This document shows, piece after piece, positions 54,263-64,000 of a DNA stretch of 64,000 nt. Both the position numbers and the translations under genes were made by a program. The first letter of the stretch is position 1; every line of letters starts with the position of its first letter. This stretch comes from Herpetospermum pedunculosum. Taxonomy: Eukaryota > Streptophyta > Magnoliopsida > Cucurbitales > Cucurbitaceae. The stretch spans positions 63,177,538 to 63,241,537 of the forward strand of contig CM051524.1 in assembly GCA_028017165.1 (NCBI GenBank). The letters are read 5' to 3'. Under the pieces are notes generated by a model. That model saw only the letters and a list, made by a program, of their open reading frames with translations, was not told the DNA's origin and did no database searches.

Positions 54263-55795
54263 ACTGACCATTCTGCTTTAAAGTACCTTATGAGGAAGGC
54301 TGATGCTAAGCCTAGGTTGATTAGGTGGGTACTGCTGCTGCAAGAGTTTGATCTGGACATTAGAGATAAGAAAGGATGTGAAAATGTGGTTGCGGATCAT
54401 CTTTCTAGATTGCAGCATAATTGCGAAAAAATTGCGGAAACCGCAATTTCTGATGCTTTTATTGATGAGCATGTCTTTGTATTGACTCATCGTGATAACG
54501 ATGAGGAACCTTGGTTTGCTGACAATGCTAACTTCCTTGCATCGCAGGTACTACCAACTTTCAAGGGAGGACAAGAGGAGAAGAGGTTCCTTCATGAAGC
54601 AAGGAAATTCATATGGGATGATCCCACACTTTACAAGACATGTGCTGATGGTCTGCTCAGGAAGTGTGTGTCAGCTGCTGAGGCGAAGTCTGTGCTACAG
54701 CACTGCCATACAGCACCCTATGGTGGACACTTTGGTGGCCAAAGAACAGCTGCAAAGGTATTTCAGAGCGGCTACTATTGGCCAACAATCTTCAAGGATG
54801 CCCACAGCTATGCCCACAGCTGTGATGAATGCCAAAGAACAGGTAACCTCAGTCGAAAGGATGAGATGCCTCTCACCTACATCTTAGAGTTTGAACTCTT
54901 TGATGTGTGGGGCATTGACTTCATGGGACCATTTCCCCCATCATCAGGTAACCTTTACATATTAGTGGCAGTAGACTATGTATCCAAGTGGGTAGAGGCC
55001 ATAGCATGTCCCAATAATGATGCCAAAACAGTCATAAAATTCTTGCATAGGCACATTTTTTCTAGGTTTGGAACACCTCGTGCTATCATTAGTGATGAGG
55101 GGACACATTTCATTAATAAGGCTATGGAGAGAGTGTTGGCTAAGTATAACATCAGACATAGAGTAGCCACTCCCTATCACCCACACTCGAATGGACAGGC
55201 TGAAATTTCAAATAGGGAGATTAAGAACATCCTAGAAAAAGTGGTCAAATCCAACAGAAAGGATTGGGCGTTTAAACTCGAGGATGCACTTTGGGCGTAT
55301 AGAACTGCGTATAAGACACCCCTAGGTATGTCTCCTTACAGACTTGTGTATGGTAAAGCTTGTCATCTTCCATTCGAGTTAGAAATTAAGGCATTTTGGG
55401 CACTAAAAGAGTTGAATTATTGCGTGACCGATGCGGGAACGTTGCGGTCTTTGCAATTGCATGAGCTTGATGAGCTTAGGCATATGTCTTATGAAAATGC
55501 CAAAATGTATAAGGAAAAGACCAAGATTTTGCACGACAGTAGACTTAGGATTAAGGACTTCAAGAAAGGCCAGCTTGTCTTATTATTTAACTCACGATTG
55601 AAATTATTTCCAGGCAAACTTAAGTCTAGATGGTCAGGTCCATTTGTAATTACTAATGTGTTTGTTCATGGTGCCATCGAGATAAAGAACCTGCAGCAAG
55701 GACAACCATTCATGGTTAATGGTGCAAGGTTGAAGCACTACTATGAGGAAGGAGATGTGAAGACTCTCTCGGCCTTCCTCTTGACTGAAGCGTGA
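54263..55795 (+). pseudogene. E1 pol after the nonsense codon: RNase H end and integrase
   Basis: Same frame as upstream, open to 55795. RNase H remainder, a linker encoded by a TTGCGG/CCGCAA hairpin (54429-54448), integrase zinc domain (H-C-H...C-D-E-C-Q), D-D-E core (W-G-I-D-F-M-G-P, I-S-D-E-G, N-G-Q-A-E) and W-S-G-P-F-V. Catalytic residues are intact, but it is separated from the start by the stop and three insertions. Confidence 0.9.
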
Positions 55796-56247
55796 AATTA
55801 AGAACGAGAGAGGACGAGTGATTGCTGTGCTCGTCCAGACGGGGCTCATGCCTTAGTTTATTTTTTCCATTTTTCCGGTTATCGTTTGTGTATATGTTTG
55901 TATGATTTTAATTACGAATTTGAGGTTGATTTTATTTCTTTTTGTAGGGAATCAATAGAGGGAATCAAGGAGATTAAATCCAGCTAAAAAGATCAAGAAG
56001 ATATTGAGCCAAATCAAAGATACGGTTGAGCAAAGATTGACATTTAAATGCAGAAAATCTCCAACGGTCACTAGGATTGCGCTGGATTTGCAGAATCCGC
56101 AAAAATATAGCCGTTGGGATTTTTTGTGTTTTCTTTATATCCGTTAGAGGCGCGTTGATCCGTACGATTCTCCCATTATCTGAACTCCAAGAAAGCTGCT
56201 TTTCTCTTCATCTGTGATTCCTCTCTTCAAATCTCCATAATTCGACA
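55796..56247 (+). other. E1 spacer between pol and ORF2
   Basis: No gene. Candidate splice acceptor TTTTTGTAG at 55939-55947. TTTGCAGAATCCGCAAAA hairpin near 56088-56105. Confidence 0.6.
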
Positions 56248-58068
56248 GTGGTGCTAACAAGAGCCGAACGATCTGCGTCCAAGAAAAGGGCTGATGAGGC
56301 TGAAACGGCTGCGAGGGAAGCACTTCTTGCCCTTGCAGACGCTGATGCTGCGCGAACTGAACGACTGCCCAAACTACCGATCCGCAAGAAGAAGTGGAAG
56401 GTCGTCACATAGATACCTGCTGGACCCTCTGAACCAGCGGGCACACCCAAGAAGCGCAAATGGAGTATGGCTGTGGCCGAAGAAGAAACCAAGAAAAAGA
56501 CTCCCTCTGTGGAGAGTCAAGAACTAGGCCAGCCGTCCCACGAGACAGCCGAGCGCATCCCTTCACCATCCCCACCGGTTCGAAGCCCTGAGCTCTCTTC
56601 ATCGCCACCAGCGCAGAGCCCTGAGCTGCCTTCATCACCGCAGAGTTCTGCACAGACCCCTACAGCAGCACAAAGCACCACTCCTTCGCCAACTTCTCCA
56701 CGGCCTGACCCTGAATTCCCATATGGGGAGTACCAAGAATCGACGCAGGGCAGTGGGGAAGCTGAGGAAGACGAGGTCTTCTCTCCTTTGAGGGAAGCCA
56801 GCCCTGAGAGCCCTGCACAGAAGGATGACTCGATGGACGAGACACTGGGGGATTGCCTCCAGCAGATGACAACGAAGGCACGGTTGAGGAAGGAGGAAGC
56901 CAAGGTTGTCAAGGCCAAACGGCCAAGAACAAAAAAGAAGTCCAAGATGAAGAAGAAATCCAGGGCTGCGCCTTCATCCAAGAAGGGGAGTGACGAGCCT
57001 TCCCCAAAGAAGCTCAAGATTGAGGCTGCTGAGTCAGCCAAACTGAAAAACAAGGGGAAGGCCAAGCTGTACCCTGAAGATGAGCCTCAGTCAGTGAGGT
57101 ACGTGTCTTCTGACGCTGAGTCTAGAGGCATTGAGCTGAGGAAAAGGGAGCTGCTGCACGAGAAGGGCTTCCTCGACAGACCTGCTGACCTGCCGCAATT
57201 CTTGCGCGCAGGAATTACGAATCACGGCTGGGAGGAGTTGTGCAGACCACCCAATCCAGCTTACACAAGCATGGTGTATGACTTCTACGCCAATTTGAGG
57301 AATTCTGAGGAGGGATTGTCTGTGGTCATAGGAGTTGAAGTAGACTTCTCAGCAAGGGCAATCAACGAAGCCTATGGCCTAAAGGGCCAGAAACATACTG
57401 ACTATGCAAGGATTGTTGATGAGCCTACTGAAGCTGTCTTGGAGGAGGCCATTCGGATGATTGGCCAGCCTGAAGCATCATGGACCGTGTCGCGCAATGG
57501 GAGGCACACTCTCATGAGTGCCAACCTCACAGCTAAGGCGGCTGTCTGGTTTTCCTTCGTGAGAAGGAAGCTGTCCCCCGTGACCCATGAGACCACAATC
57601 AACCAAAGCAGATCGCTGCTGGTCTACGCAATCATGCGAGGTCTCACGATCAACGTGGGCGAAGTCATTGCAGCTGCCATTGCTGACTGCGCCAAGAAGG
57701 GTAAGGGTCCATTGTTCTTCCCTAATACTATTACTAAACTATGCTTGCGTGCAGGAGTCCCCATTGAGCGGATGGAACAGCAGATGGCTTACACAGGCCA
57801 CTTGGAGCTGTCTACAGGCTTGAGGCTGAGAAGGAAGGGAAACATGGAGTTCGAGCTGGATAGATTGGCTGCTGCTCAGTCACTGTCCATGGCGTGCCTG
57901 ATAGATCTACAGATGAGGATGGCTCAATGGGCCACATACGCACAGGCAAGGGACAAGGAAGTTGCAGACCAACTGGGATGCATCTTCCCTGACTTTCCCA
58001 CGAACCTACTGTCTCCATGGGTGCCTCCACGACCACGAGGGACTGATGATGAGGATGAAGACATCTGA
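56248..58068 (+). pseudogene. E1 ORF2: putative plant transposon protein, degraded
   Basis: Homologous to E4 ORF2 along its whole length. The start codon is GTG (56248-56250) instead of ATG and codon 55 is TAG (56410-56412) where E4 has GAG. From the Met at 56467 the remaining 533 codons are open and keep the Ser/Pro part, the acidic part, Lys clusters and the conserved C-terminal domain. An N-terminally shortened product is conceivable but not supported. Confidence 0.88.
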
Positions 58069-58706
58069 GTGCTAGTTTGAATTGCACTCAAGGGAGTATT
58101 GCTGTTCCCTTACAATAAAAAAAAAAAAAAAAATCAAACTGCTTTTTGTGAACCGTGTGAATTATGCTGTTTTTAGTTAATATTTTGATCTGTTTTAGAT
58201 GCTTAGTTTTAGGTTTTTAAATTGTGTAGTGTAGTCTGATGCTAGCTGATTAGGTAGATTAGTTTAGTTTCATTTTTAGAGAGCTTGAATGACTAGAAAA
58301 AGCATGCATAGGGGCCTTAATCAATGATATATCTGCCTTGTCTTTATTGCGAAATAATTGCGGAAACCGCAATTTTTATTACTGAATGCCTGTTTTTGAC
58401 TGTCTGTTTAGTTAGGCTGGTTCTGTTTAAATTCTTTCTTTTGCTGCTATCATGACTACCTTATATAGCGTATCTCAAAGCATGCTGGATGAGTGTCATA
58501 GGACACCCTTTGATAGTTTAAATTAACCTCTAAACAGTGCTCAGCATGCATAGCTTTAAGTCCTTACCTGTCTGTTTTTTCAAATTTCTGCTGCTGTGAT
58601 ATTTACTTTTAGAATGTTCTGCCTATGCCTAGGACTTTTAGATTCTCTTTGTTTTGCCTTAGACTAGATGCTTCTAGGATAAGTTTGGGGGTGTGCCACC
58701 TCAGAC

Positions 58707-58745
58707 ACTCATTGGGGACAATGAGTAGTTTAAGTTTGGGGGAGG
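58707..58745 (+). other. E1 internal hairpin plus second PPT-like tract
   Basis: ACTCATTG-GGGA-CAATGAGT (58707-58726) and AAGTTTGGGGGAGG (58732-58745). Confidence 0.72.
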
Positions 58746-59434
58746 CCACCCTAGGCCTAAGAACATTCCTCTCTCCCTTAAAAGCATAAGCATTCTTCTT
58801 CTCCTGTACAAAAAAAATGATGAACTGAAAAAAAAAAATGAAAAATAGAATAAAGAGGGGTGTCTCTCTTAGGTTGCTGAGTAATCAGTGCCAAGTGTGT
58901 AACCCACAAGTGGCATTGCATCAAAAGGCAACCAAAGGAAAGGCTCCACCTAAGAAAGAAAAAGGGAAAAAGTAGGGAAGAAGAATGTATACCTAGGAGT
59001 TGCAACTTTGTGGCAAAGTTGTAGCTTGTAGGGTTGTTTAGGGAGATGAATGTATGTCCAATGTAGTGATGTCAGGGCTTAGGTTGTTCTATTAAAGTAC
59101 TACTGTCACTGTTAATACTAAGACTGGCATGACTCTAAGGAATCCTAGGTAGCTCAAAAGTAAAAACTAGAAGCATGTACTGAGTCTGGGGTAAAGCTAG
59201 GTAGAATTTGAATCCTTAGGGATAGTGGCATGATATGACAAAAGCAAGTAGATCAGTTGTAGGGAGTTAATGAAAACAACAGGAGTATTAGGCATGCGAA
59301 GTCAGAAGAAGCTTGATAAGAGGGTAGTTTTAAGCTTAGAAGTGTGTCACAGGACAGCACTGCTATAAATAGGGATATAGGGGAGTCAGTAAGTGGTTAA
59401 AGAAGATGAAACAACAGCCTAAGTAAGTCCTTAG

Positions 59435-59472
59435 TTTGCTCGAGGACGAGCAAAACCTTAAGTTTGGGGGTG
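59435..59472 (+). other. E1 terminal hairpin plus polypurine tract
   Basis: TTTGCTCG-AGGA-CGAGCAAA (59435-59454) and AAGTTTGGGGGTG (59460-59472) next to the 3' LTR. Confidence 0.82.
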
Positions 59473-61189
59473 TGTTATGTCTCCAAAAGTGACTTATTTA
59501 GGACTTATTGAGCTTAGAAAGATGCACACTCTTAGGTGTTTTTGATAGGATTTAGCTTAAACCTATGCTTATTTGTGAGAATTAAAAGAAGGTAGCTAAA
59601 TTAGGACTTGTGTGCAAAAGGAAAGAAACAGATTGAAAACCGAAGTAAAAGAATGAAAAAACTACATTGCGACAGCATTGCGGAAACATTGCTGAAACCG
59701 CAATGTTTCAAGTGAAAACCGTAAGTTGACTGATATTTTTCTGTTAATTTCCGTTATTTCAGGGATTCGTTCTTTCTCCTCCATCCATTTTGAAGTACGA
59801 CGTTGAAGATTGATGGTTCTCCTTGGCCCAAACGCACCTGCAGATTACTATAAAAGGGGGTCATAGTCGAGGGTTCAATCATCATCCGGAAGCGTAGAAG
59901 TCTTCTCGCAGCTCCATCTTTTCTCCTGTTTTTCTTTGCCGTCTGTTGGTTTGCGAAGCTCAGCTGTTGGAATCGATAATCTGATAGGAAGGAGAGGAGA
60001 TTCATCTTCTCTCTCGATTGGATTCATCCAAGCAAGGCTGATCTTTCTCAACCTTCAGCCGAGGCGGTTGCGACGAGGCGTTCAAGCGCAATTTCCTGTT
60101 TTCTGTGTATCATTTCTAATTTCCAGTTCTGTTTTGTTGTCGTTTCCCTTCTAGTAGCTAGTTTATTGCATTTCGTTGCTTTCTACCTTTATGTTATTTA
60201 CTTTAAACGTCCCTTTGTTCATTCAAACATTCAAGTAATCAAAGCACAATTCTTCATTTCACAGTTTCTTCTCTTTACTGCTACGGTTTTTCCCTTGCTG
60301 TTTGTCTTTAAATTACTTCTAAGCATGTCTACTTCTTCTCTTACTTCTTTTCTGTCTATATCCATGAGTAGCTACGTCACATAGGGGCATGCTAATGACA
60401 AGTCTATAGGCTAAAAAAACGTGAACCAAGCATGTAGGATAGCTCTCGAAGCATTGATTGTATGTAAGCTTCATCCCACGGGCAATTTCGATTGGCCATC
60501 CATTTTGTCCAAACAACTCTTAACCTCTGGAAGGAGTAAGAGTTCAGAGTCATACACTCATGCTAGCCTTTCAAGGTAGCCAGAAAACGACCTAGGAATA
60601 GGCGTTTTCCTAGTACAAACCTTAACTTTCTGCTTTAACAAGATGCTTAAGACCTTACTTGGACATGAGTAAACTAAAGAATCTAATGCATGGAATCGGA
60701 CAATACATGAGATTGAGTGAGTTTGATGCATAGAGAGTTGATCCAATGCTTGGGAATCGTGAGAAAATGCCTATAGAGGAGTCGTTAGTAGCCCTTGTTT
60801 CTCCATTTTACTCACTTTCGCTGTTATTAAAATTGCGGTAGAATTGCTGTTTCCGCAATTCTACTACGTTTACAATTCTGTTTAGCTGTTTTCTTCTTCA
60901 TTTATTAATCTCGTCTCTTTTCATTTGTGTTTAACTTTGACTTGCACTTGTTTATGTTGCTACCCTCTACGTATTCAGTAGGAAATAGACAATTTAAAAC
61001 CAATTCTACCCCCTCAAATTCACCCCTTCTTTCTTAACTTTACACTTCACGAGTAGCTTATAATAAATCTCTGTGGGAAAACGAATGAAAAAATACTTAC
61101 TACTTGCTATAAGATCATGTATGCTTGCATGTTCTAAGTGCTCTCTCCATCTTATTGCTTATTTATTTTAACACATTGAGCACGCAACA
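59473..61189 (+). repeat. E1 3' LTR
   Basis: 1717 bp, same length as the 5' LTR. TATA box at 59849-59856. Right TSD AAGTC at 61190-61194. Confidence 0.95.
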
Positions 61190-62300
61190 AAGTCCAAGAA
61201 AAAGAAAGTCAGGGGTGAGCCTTCATCAAAGAAGGTGAGTGATGAGCCGTCTCTGAAGATGCTCAAGATCGAGGCTGCTGAATCAGCCAAACCAAAAGAC
61301 AAGGGGAAAGCCAAGCTGTACCCCGAAGATGAGCCTCAATCAGTGAGGTATGTGTCCTCTGATGCAGAATCAAGGGGCGCTGAGCTGAGGAAGAGGGACC
61401 TGCTGCACGAGAAAGGATTCCTCGACGCGCTCGCAGACCTGCCGCAATTCTTGCGCGCAGGGATCACAAATCACGGCTGGGAAGAGCTGTGCAGGCCGCC
61501 CAATCCCGCCTACTCCAGCATGGTGTATGCTTTTTACGCCAATTTGATGAACCTCTGTGGTCAGAGGAGTCGAGGTGGATTTCTCAGCGAAGGCAATCAA
61601 TGAAGCCTATGGCCTCAAAGGGCAAAAGCACACGGATTATGCAAGGATCGTTGATGAGCCAACAGAAGCTGTCCTGGAGGAAGCAATTCGGCTCATTGGC
61701 CAGCCTGAGGCATCGTGGACAGTTTCACGCAATGGGAGGCACACTCTCATGAGTGCTAACCTCACAGCCAAGGCAGCTGTCTGGTTCTCATTTGTGCGCA
61801 GAAGGTTGTCCCCAGTGACCCACGAGACAACCATCAACCAAGGCAGATCGCTGCTGGTCTATGCGATCATGAGGGGCCTCACAATCAACGTTGGTGAAGT
61901 CATTGCAGCCTCAATCGCAGACTGCGCTAAAAAGAGTAAGGGTCCACTTTTCTTTCCTAATACAATTACTAAGCTCTGCTTACGTGCAGGGGTCCCAATC
62001 GAGCGAATGGAAAGGCAGCTGGCCTACACGGGGCACCTGGAGTTGCCTACTGCCTTGAGGATGCGAAGGAAGGGGAACATGGAGTTCGAGCTGGATGGCC
62101 TGGCTGCTGCTCAGTCTCTGTCCATGGCATGCCTGATGGATCTGCAGAAGAAGATGGCTCTATGGGCCGCATATGCGCAGGCAAGGGATAAAGATGTGGC
62201 AGACCAATTGGGCTGCATCTTTCCTGAATTCCCCACGGACCTACTGACACCATGGGCGCCTCCAAGACCAAGAAGGAATGATGATGATGAGGACATCTGA
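61190..62300 (+). pseudogene. E0 ORF2, right fragment
   Basis: Continues the frame of 956-1213 through Lys-rich clusters and into the conserved domain (L-P-Q-F-L-R-A-G-I, H-G-W-E-E-L-C). Around 61545 about 14 bases are missing relative to E1 and E4, which shifts the frame (stop at 61601-61603). The rest of the domain is open in another frame from 61557 to 62300 and ends D-D-D-E-D-I. Nucleotide divergence from E1/E2/E4 ORF2 is clearly higher than among those three. Confidence 0.88.
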
Positions 62301-62935
62301 GTGCTAGACTGAGAAGCACTCAAGGGAGTATTTCTGTTCCCTAAAAGAAAAAAAAAATACTAATCAAACTGCTTTTCGTTAACTGTGTGAATTCTGCTAT
62401 TTTGGAATCAATTTTGATCTGTTTTTAGTTCTTTATTTTTATTGTTTAAATTTGTTTAGTGTAGTCTGATGGTAGCTGAATAGGTAGATTAGTTTAGTTT
62501 CCTTTTTGTATAGCTTACATGACTGGAAAGAGCATGCATAGGGGCCTTAATCACTGGTATATCTGCCATGTATCCATTGCGAAATAATTGCGGATTCCGC
62601 AATTTTTATTAGTAAATGCATGTTTTTGACTGACTGTTTAGCTAGGCTGGTTCTGTTTAAATTTTGTCTTTTGCTGCTATCTTGACTGCCTTATATAGCC
62701 TATCTAAAAGCATGCTGGATGAGTGTCATAGGACACCTTTGATAGTTTAAATTAACCTCTTAAAAGTGCTCAGCATGCATAGCTTTAAGTCCTTACCTGA
62801 CTGTTTTTAAAAATTTCTGCTGCTGTGATGTTTGCTTTTAGAATGTTCTCTCTATGCCTAGGGCTTTTAGATTCTCTTTGTTTTACCTTAGACTAGATGC
62901 TTCTAGGACAAGTTTGGGGGTGTGCCACCTCAGAC

Positions 62936-62974
62936 ACTCATTGGGGACAATGAGTAGTTTAAGTTTGGGGGAGG
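62936..62974 (+). other. E0 internal hairpin plus second PPT-like tract
   Basis: ACTCATTG-GGGA-CAATGAGT (62936-62955) and AAGTTTGGGGGAGG (62961-62974). Confidence 0.72.
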
Positions 62975-63715
62975 CCACCCTAGGCCTAGGAACATTCCTC
63001 TCTCCCTTAAAGCATAAGCATTCTTCTTCTCCTTTACAAAAAAATGATGAGCTGAAAAAAAAAATGAAAAATAGAATAAAGAGGGGTGTCTCTCTTAAGT
63101 TGCTGAGTAATCAGTGCCAAGTGTGTAACCCACAAGTGGCATTGCATCAAAAGGCAACCAAAGGAGAGGCTCCACCTAAGTAAGAAAGAAAGAAAAAGGA
63201 AGAAATAGGGAAGAAGAATGTATACCTAGGAGTTGCAACTTTGTGGCTTGGGTGTCCTGAATAAAAATGAACTCTGATCCTCAATTAGCTGAGCACAAAG
63301 TTGTAACTTGTAGGGTTGTTTAGATAGATGAATGTATGTCCAATGTAGTGATGCCAGGGTTTAGGTTGTTCTCTAAATGTACTACTGTCACTGGTTTATA
63401 CTAAGACTGGCATGACTCTAAGGAATCCTAGGTAGCTCAAAAGTAAAACTAGAAGCATGTACTGAGTCTGGGGTAAAGCTAGGTAGAATTTGAAACCTTA
63501 GGGATAGTTGCACGATATGATAGAAGCAAGTAGATCAGCTGTAAGGAGTTAATGAAACAGTAGGAGCATTAGGCGTGCGAAGTCAGAAGAAGCTAGATAA
63601 GAGGATAGTTGTAAACTTAGAAGTGTGTCACAGGACACCACTGCTATAGATAGGAAGTTAGGGGAGTCAACAAGTGGTTAAGAGGATAAAACAGCAGCCT
63701 AAGTAAGTCCTTAGA

Positions 63716-63752
63716 TTGCTCGAGGACGAGCAAAACCTTAAGTTTGGGGGTG
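63716..63752 (+). other. E0 terminal hairpin plus polypurine tract
   Basis: TTGCTCG-AGGA-CGAGCAA (63716-63733) and AAGTTTGGGGGTG (63740-63752). Confidence 0.8.
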
Positions 63753-64000
63753 TGTTACGTCTCCAAAAGTGACCTTTTTAGGACTTGTTTTCCATAGAAA
63801 GATGTACACTCTTAGGTGTTTTTGGTAGGATTTAGCTTAAACCTATGCTTATATATGAGAATTAGAAGAGGGAAGCTAAATTAGGACTTGTGTACAAAAG
63901 GGAAGAAAAGGAATAGAAAACGAAGTTAAAAGAATGAAAAATGTGCATTGCGGCAGCATTGCGGAAACATTGCTAAAACAGCAATGTTTTAAGTGAAATC
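63753..64000 (+). repeat. E0 3' LTR, first 248 bases
   Basis: Begins TGTTACGTCTCC and aligns with the U3 start of E3 and E5 LTRs, including the CATTGCGG hairpin cluster near 63945-63990. Cut by the window edge. Confidence 0.9.

Larger units (their letters stand above)
58069..59472 (+). other. E1 3' untranslated region
   Basis: No gene. A-run near 58117-58133, TTGCGG/CCGCAA hairpin (58356-58374), internal hairpin-PPT module, terminal module. A short deletion relative to E4 is visible near 59013. Confidence 0.75.
1214..61189 (+). mobile_element. E1: Athila-type LTR retrotransposon, host of the nest
   Basis: Both LTRs are 1717 bp (1214-2930 and 59473-61189), begin TGTTATG and end CGCAACA. The target duplication AAGTC is exact at 1209-1213 and 61190-61194. 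After subtracting E2, E4 and E6 with their duplications the element is about 12.75 kb: LTR, PBS, gag-pol, ORF2, long 3' UTR, PPT, LTR. Gag-pol is one frame of about 1838 codons spread over five pieces, with one nonsense codon (54260-54262). ORF2 has lost its ATG and has an early stop. The LTRs differ at roughly 18 positions by eye, the highest of the pairs compared here, which fits E1 being the host of the others. Confidence 0.95.
62301..63752 (+). other. E0 3' untranslated region
   Basis: No gene. Aligns with the other 3' UTRs; TTGCGGATTCCGCAA hairpin near 62588-62602; internal and terminal hairpin-PPT modules. Confidence 0.75.
61190..64000 (+). mobile_element. E0: oldest Athila-type element, 3' part
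   Basis: ORF2 right fragment, 3' UTR, PPT and the first 248 bases of the 3' LTR, running off the window. Its other recognisable piece is 956-1213. Its gag-pol and 5' LTR would lie left of the window, beyond E7. Confidence 0.88.

Noticed and set aside
1..64000. Host genes, tRNA or rRNA genes between elements
   Set aside because: Every stretch over 300 bases could be assigned to an LTR, a coding region or a UTR of E0-E7; no unassigned host DNA remains.

Overview
The window is plant nuclear DNA built entirely of nested LTR retrotransposons. I see no host gene, tRNA, rRNA or CRISPR array. The elements are Ty3/gypsy of the Athila type. The evidence is a primer-binding site matching plant tRNA-Asp, a D-L-G-A-S aspartic protease, an F-M-D-D reverse transcriptase, RNase H, an integrase, and an additional downstream ORF. 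A flowering plant is the likely host; I cannot name the species. The labels E0 to E7 below are mine.

Layout, outside to inside. E0 (+) is the oldest host: its downstream ORF (ORF2) is cut into 956-1213 and 61190-62300, and its 3' LTR starts at 63753. E7 (-) is an LTR fragment at 1-955 that also sits in E0 ORF2. E1 (+, 1214-61189, TSD AAGTC) splits E0 and is about 12.75 kb once its own insertions are subtracted. Three elements lie in the E1 gag gene: E2 (-, 4250-20539, TSD GGTGG), E4 (+, 20747-44797, TSD AGAAC) and E6 (-, 44998-51863, TSD AGTCT). E3 (+, 12545 to about 17384) lies in E2 pol and has lost its right half. E5 (-, 28971-34968, TSD CTATT) lies in E4 gag. Five insertions have exact 5-bp target-site duplications.

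E0-E5 share one LTR family of about 1.72 kb. E1, E2 and E4 carry gag-pol plus ORF2, a nuclear-looking protein of about 600 aa similar to proteins annotated as putative plant transposon protein. E5 uses the same LTRs, leader and 3' UTR but carries only a short gag-like ORF. E6 and E7 belong to a second family with a 1565-bp LTR; E6 encodes only Gag and protease. Both would need enzymes supplied by autonomous relatives. Most autonomous copies are broken by nonsense codons, a G7-to-G8 frameshift, loss of a start codon or insertions.

Four observations are most worth following. (1) Both families place an N-G-G-A-loop hairpin next to a polypurine tract, twice per element, with compensatory stem changes. 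(2) E3 and the 5' half of E2 form a foldback with 3.15-kb arms around a 1.7-kb spacer. (3) The foldback's sense-pol/antisense-gag junction recurs in E4 inside a tract that is identical over about 480 bp, followed by scrambled LTR filler. (4) Short TTGCGG/CCGCAA hairpins are scattered through the LTR, gag, pol and UTR of the main family.
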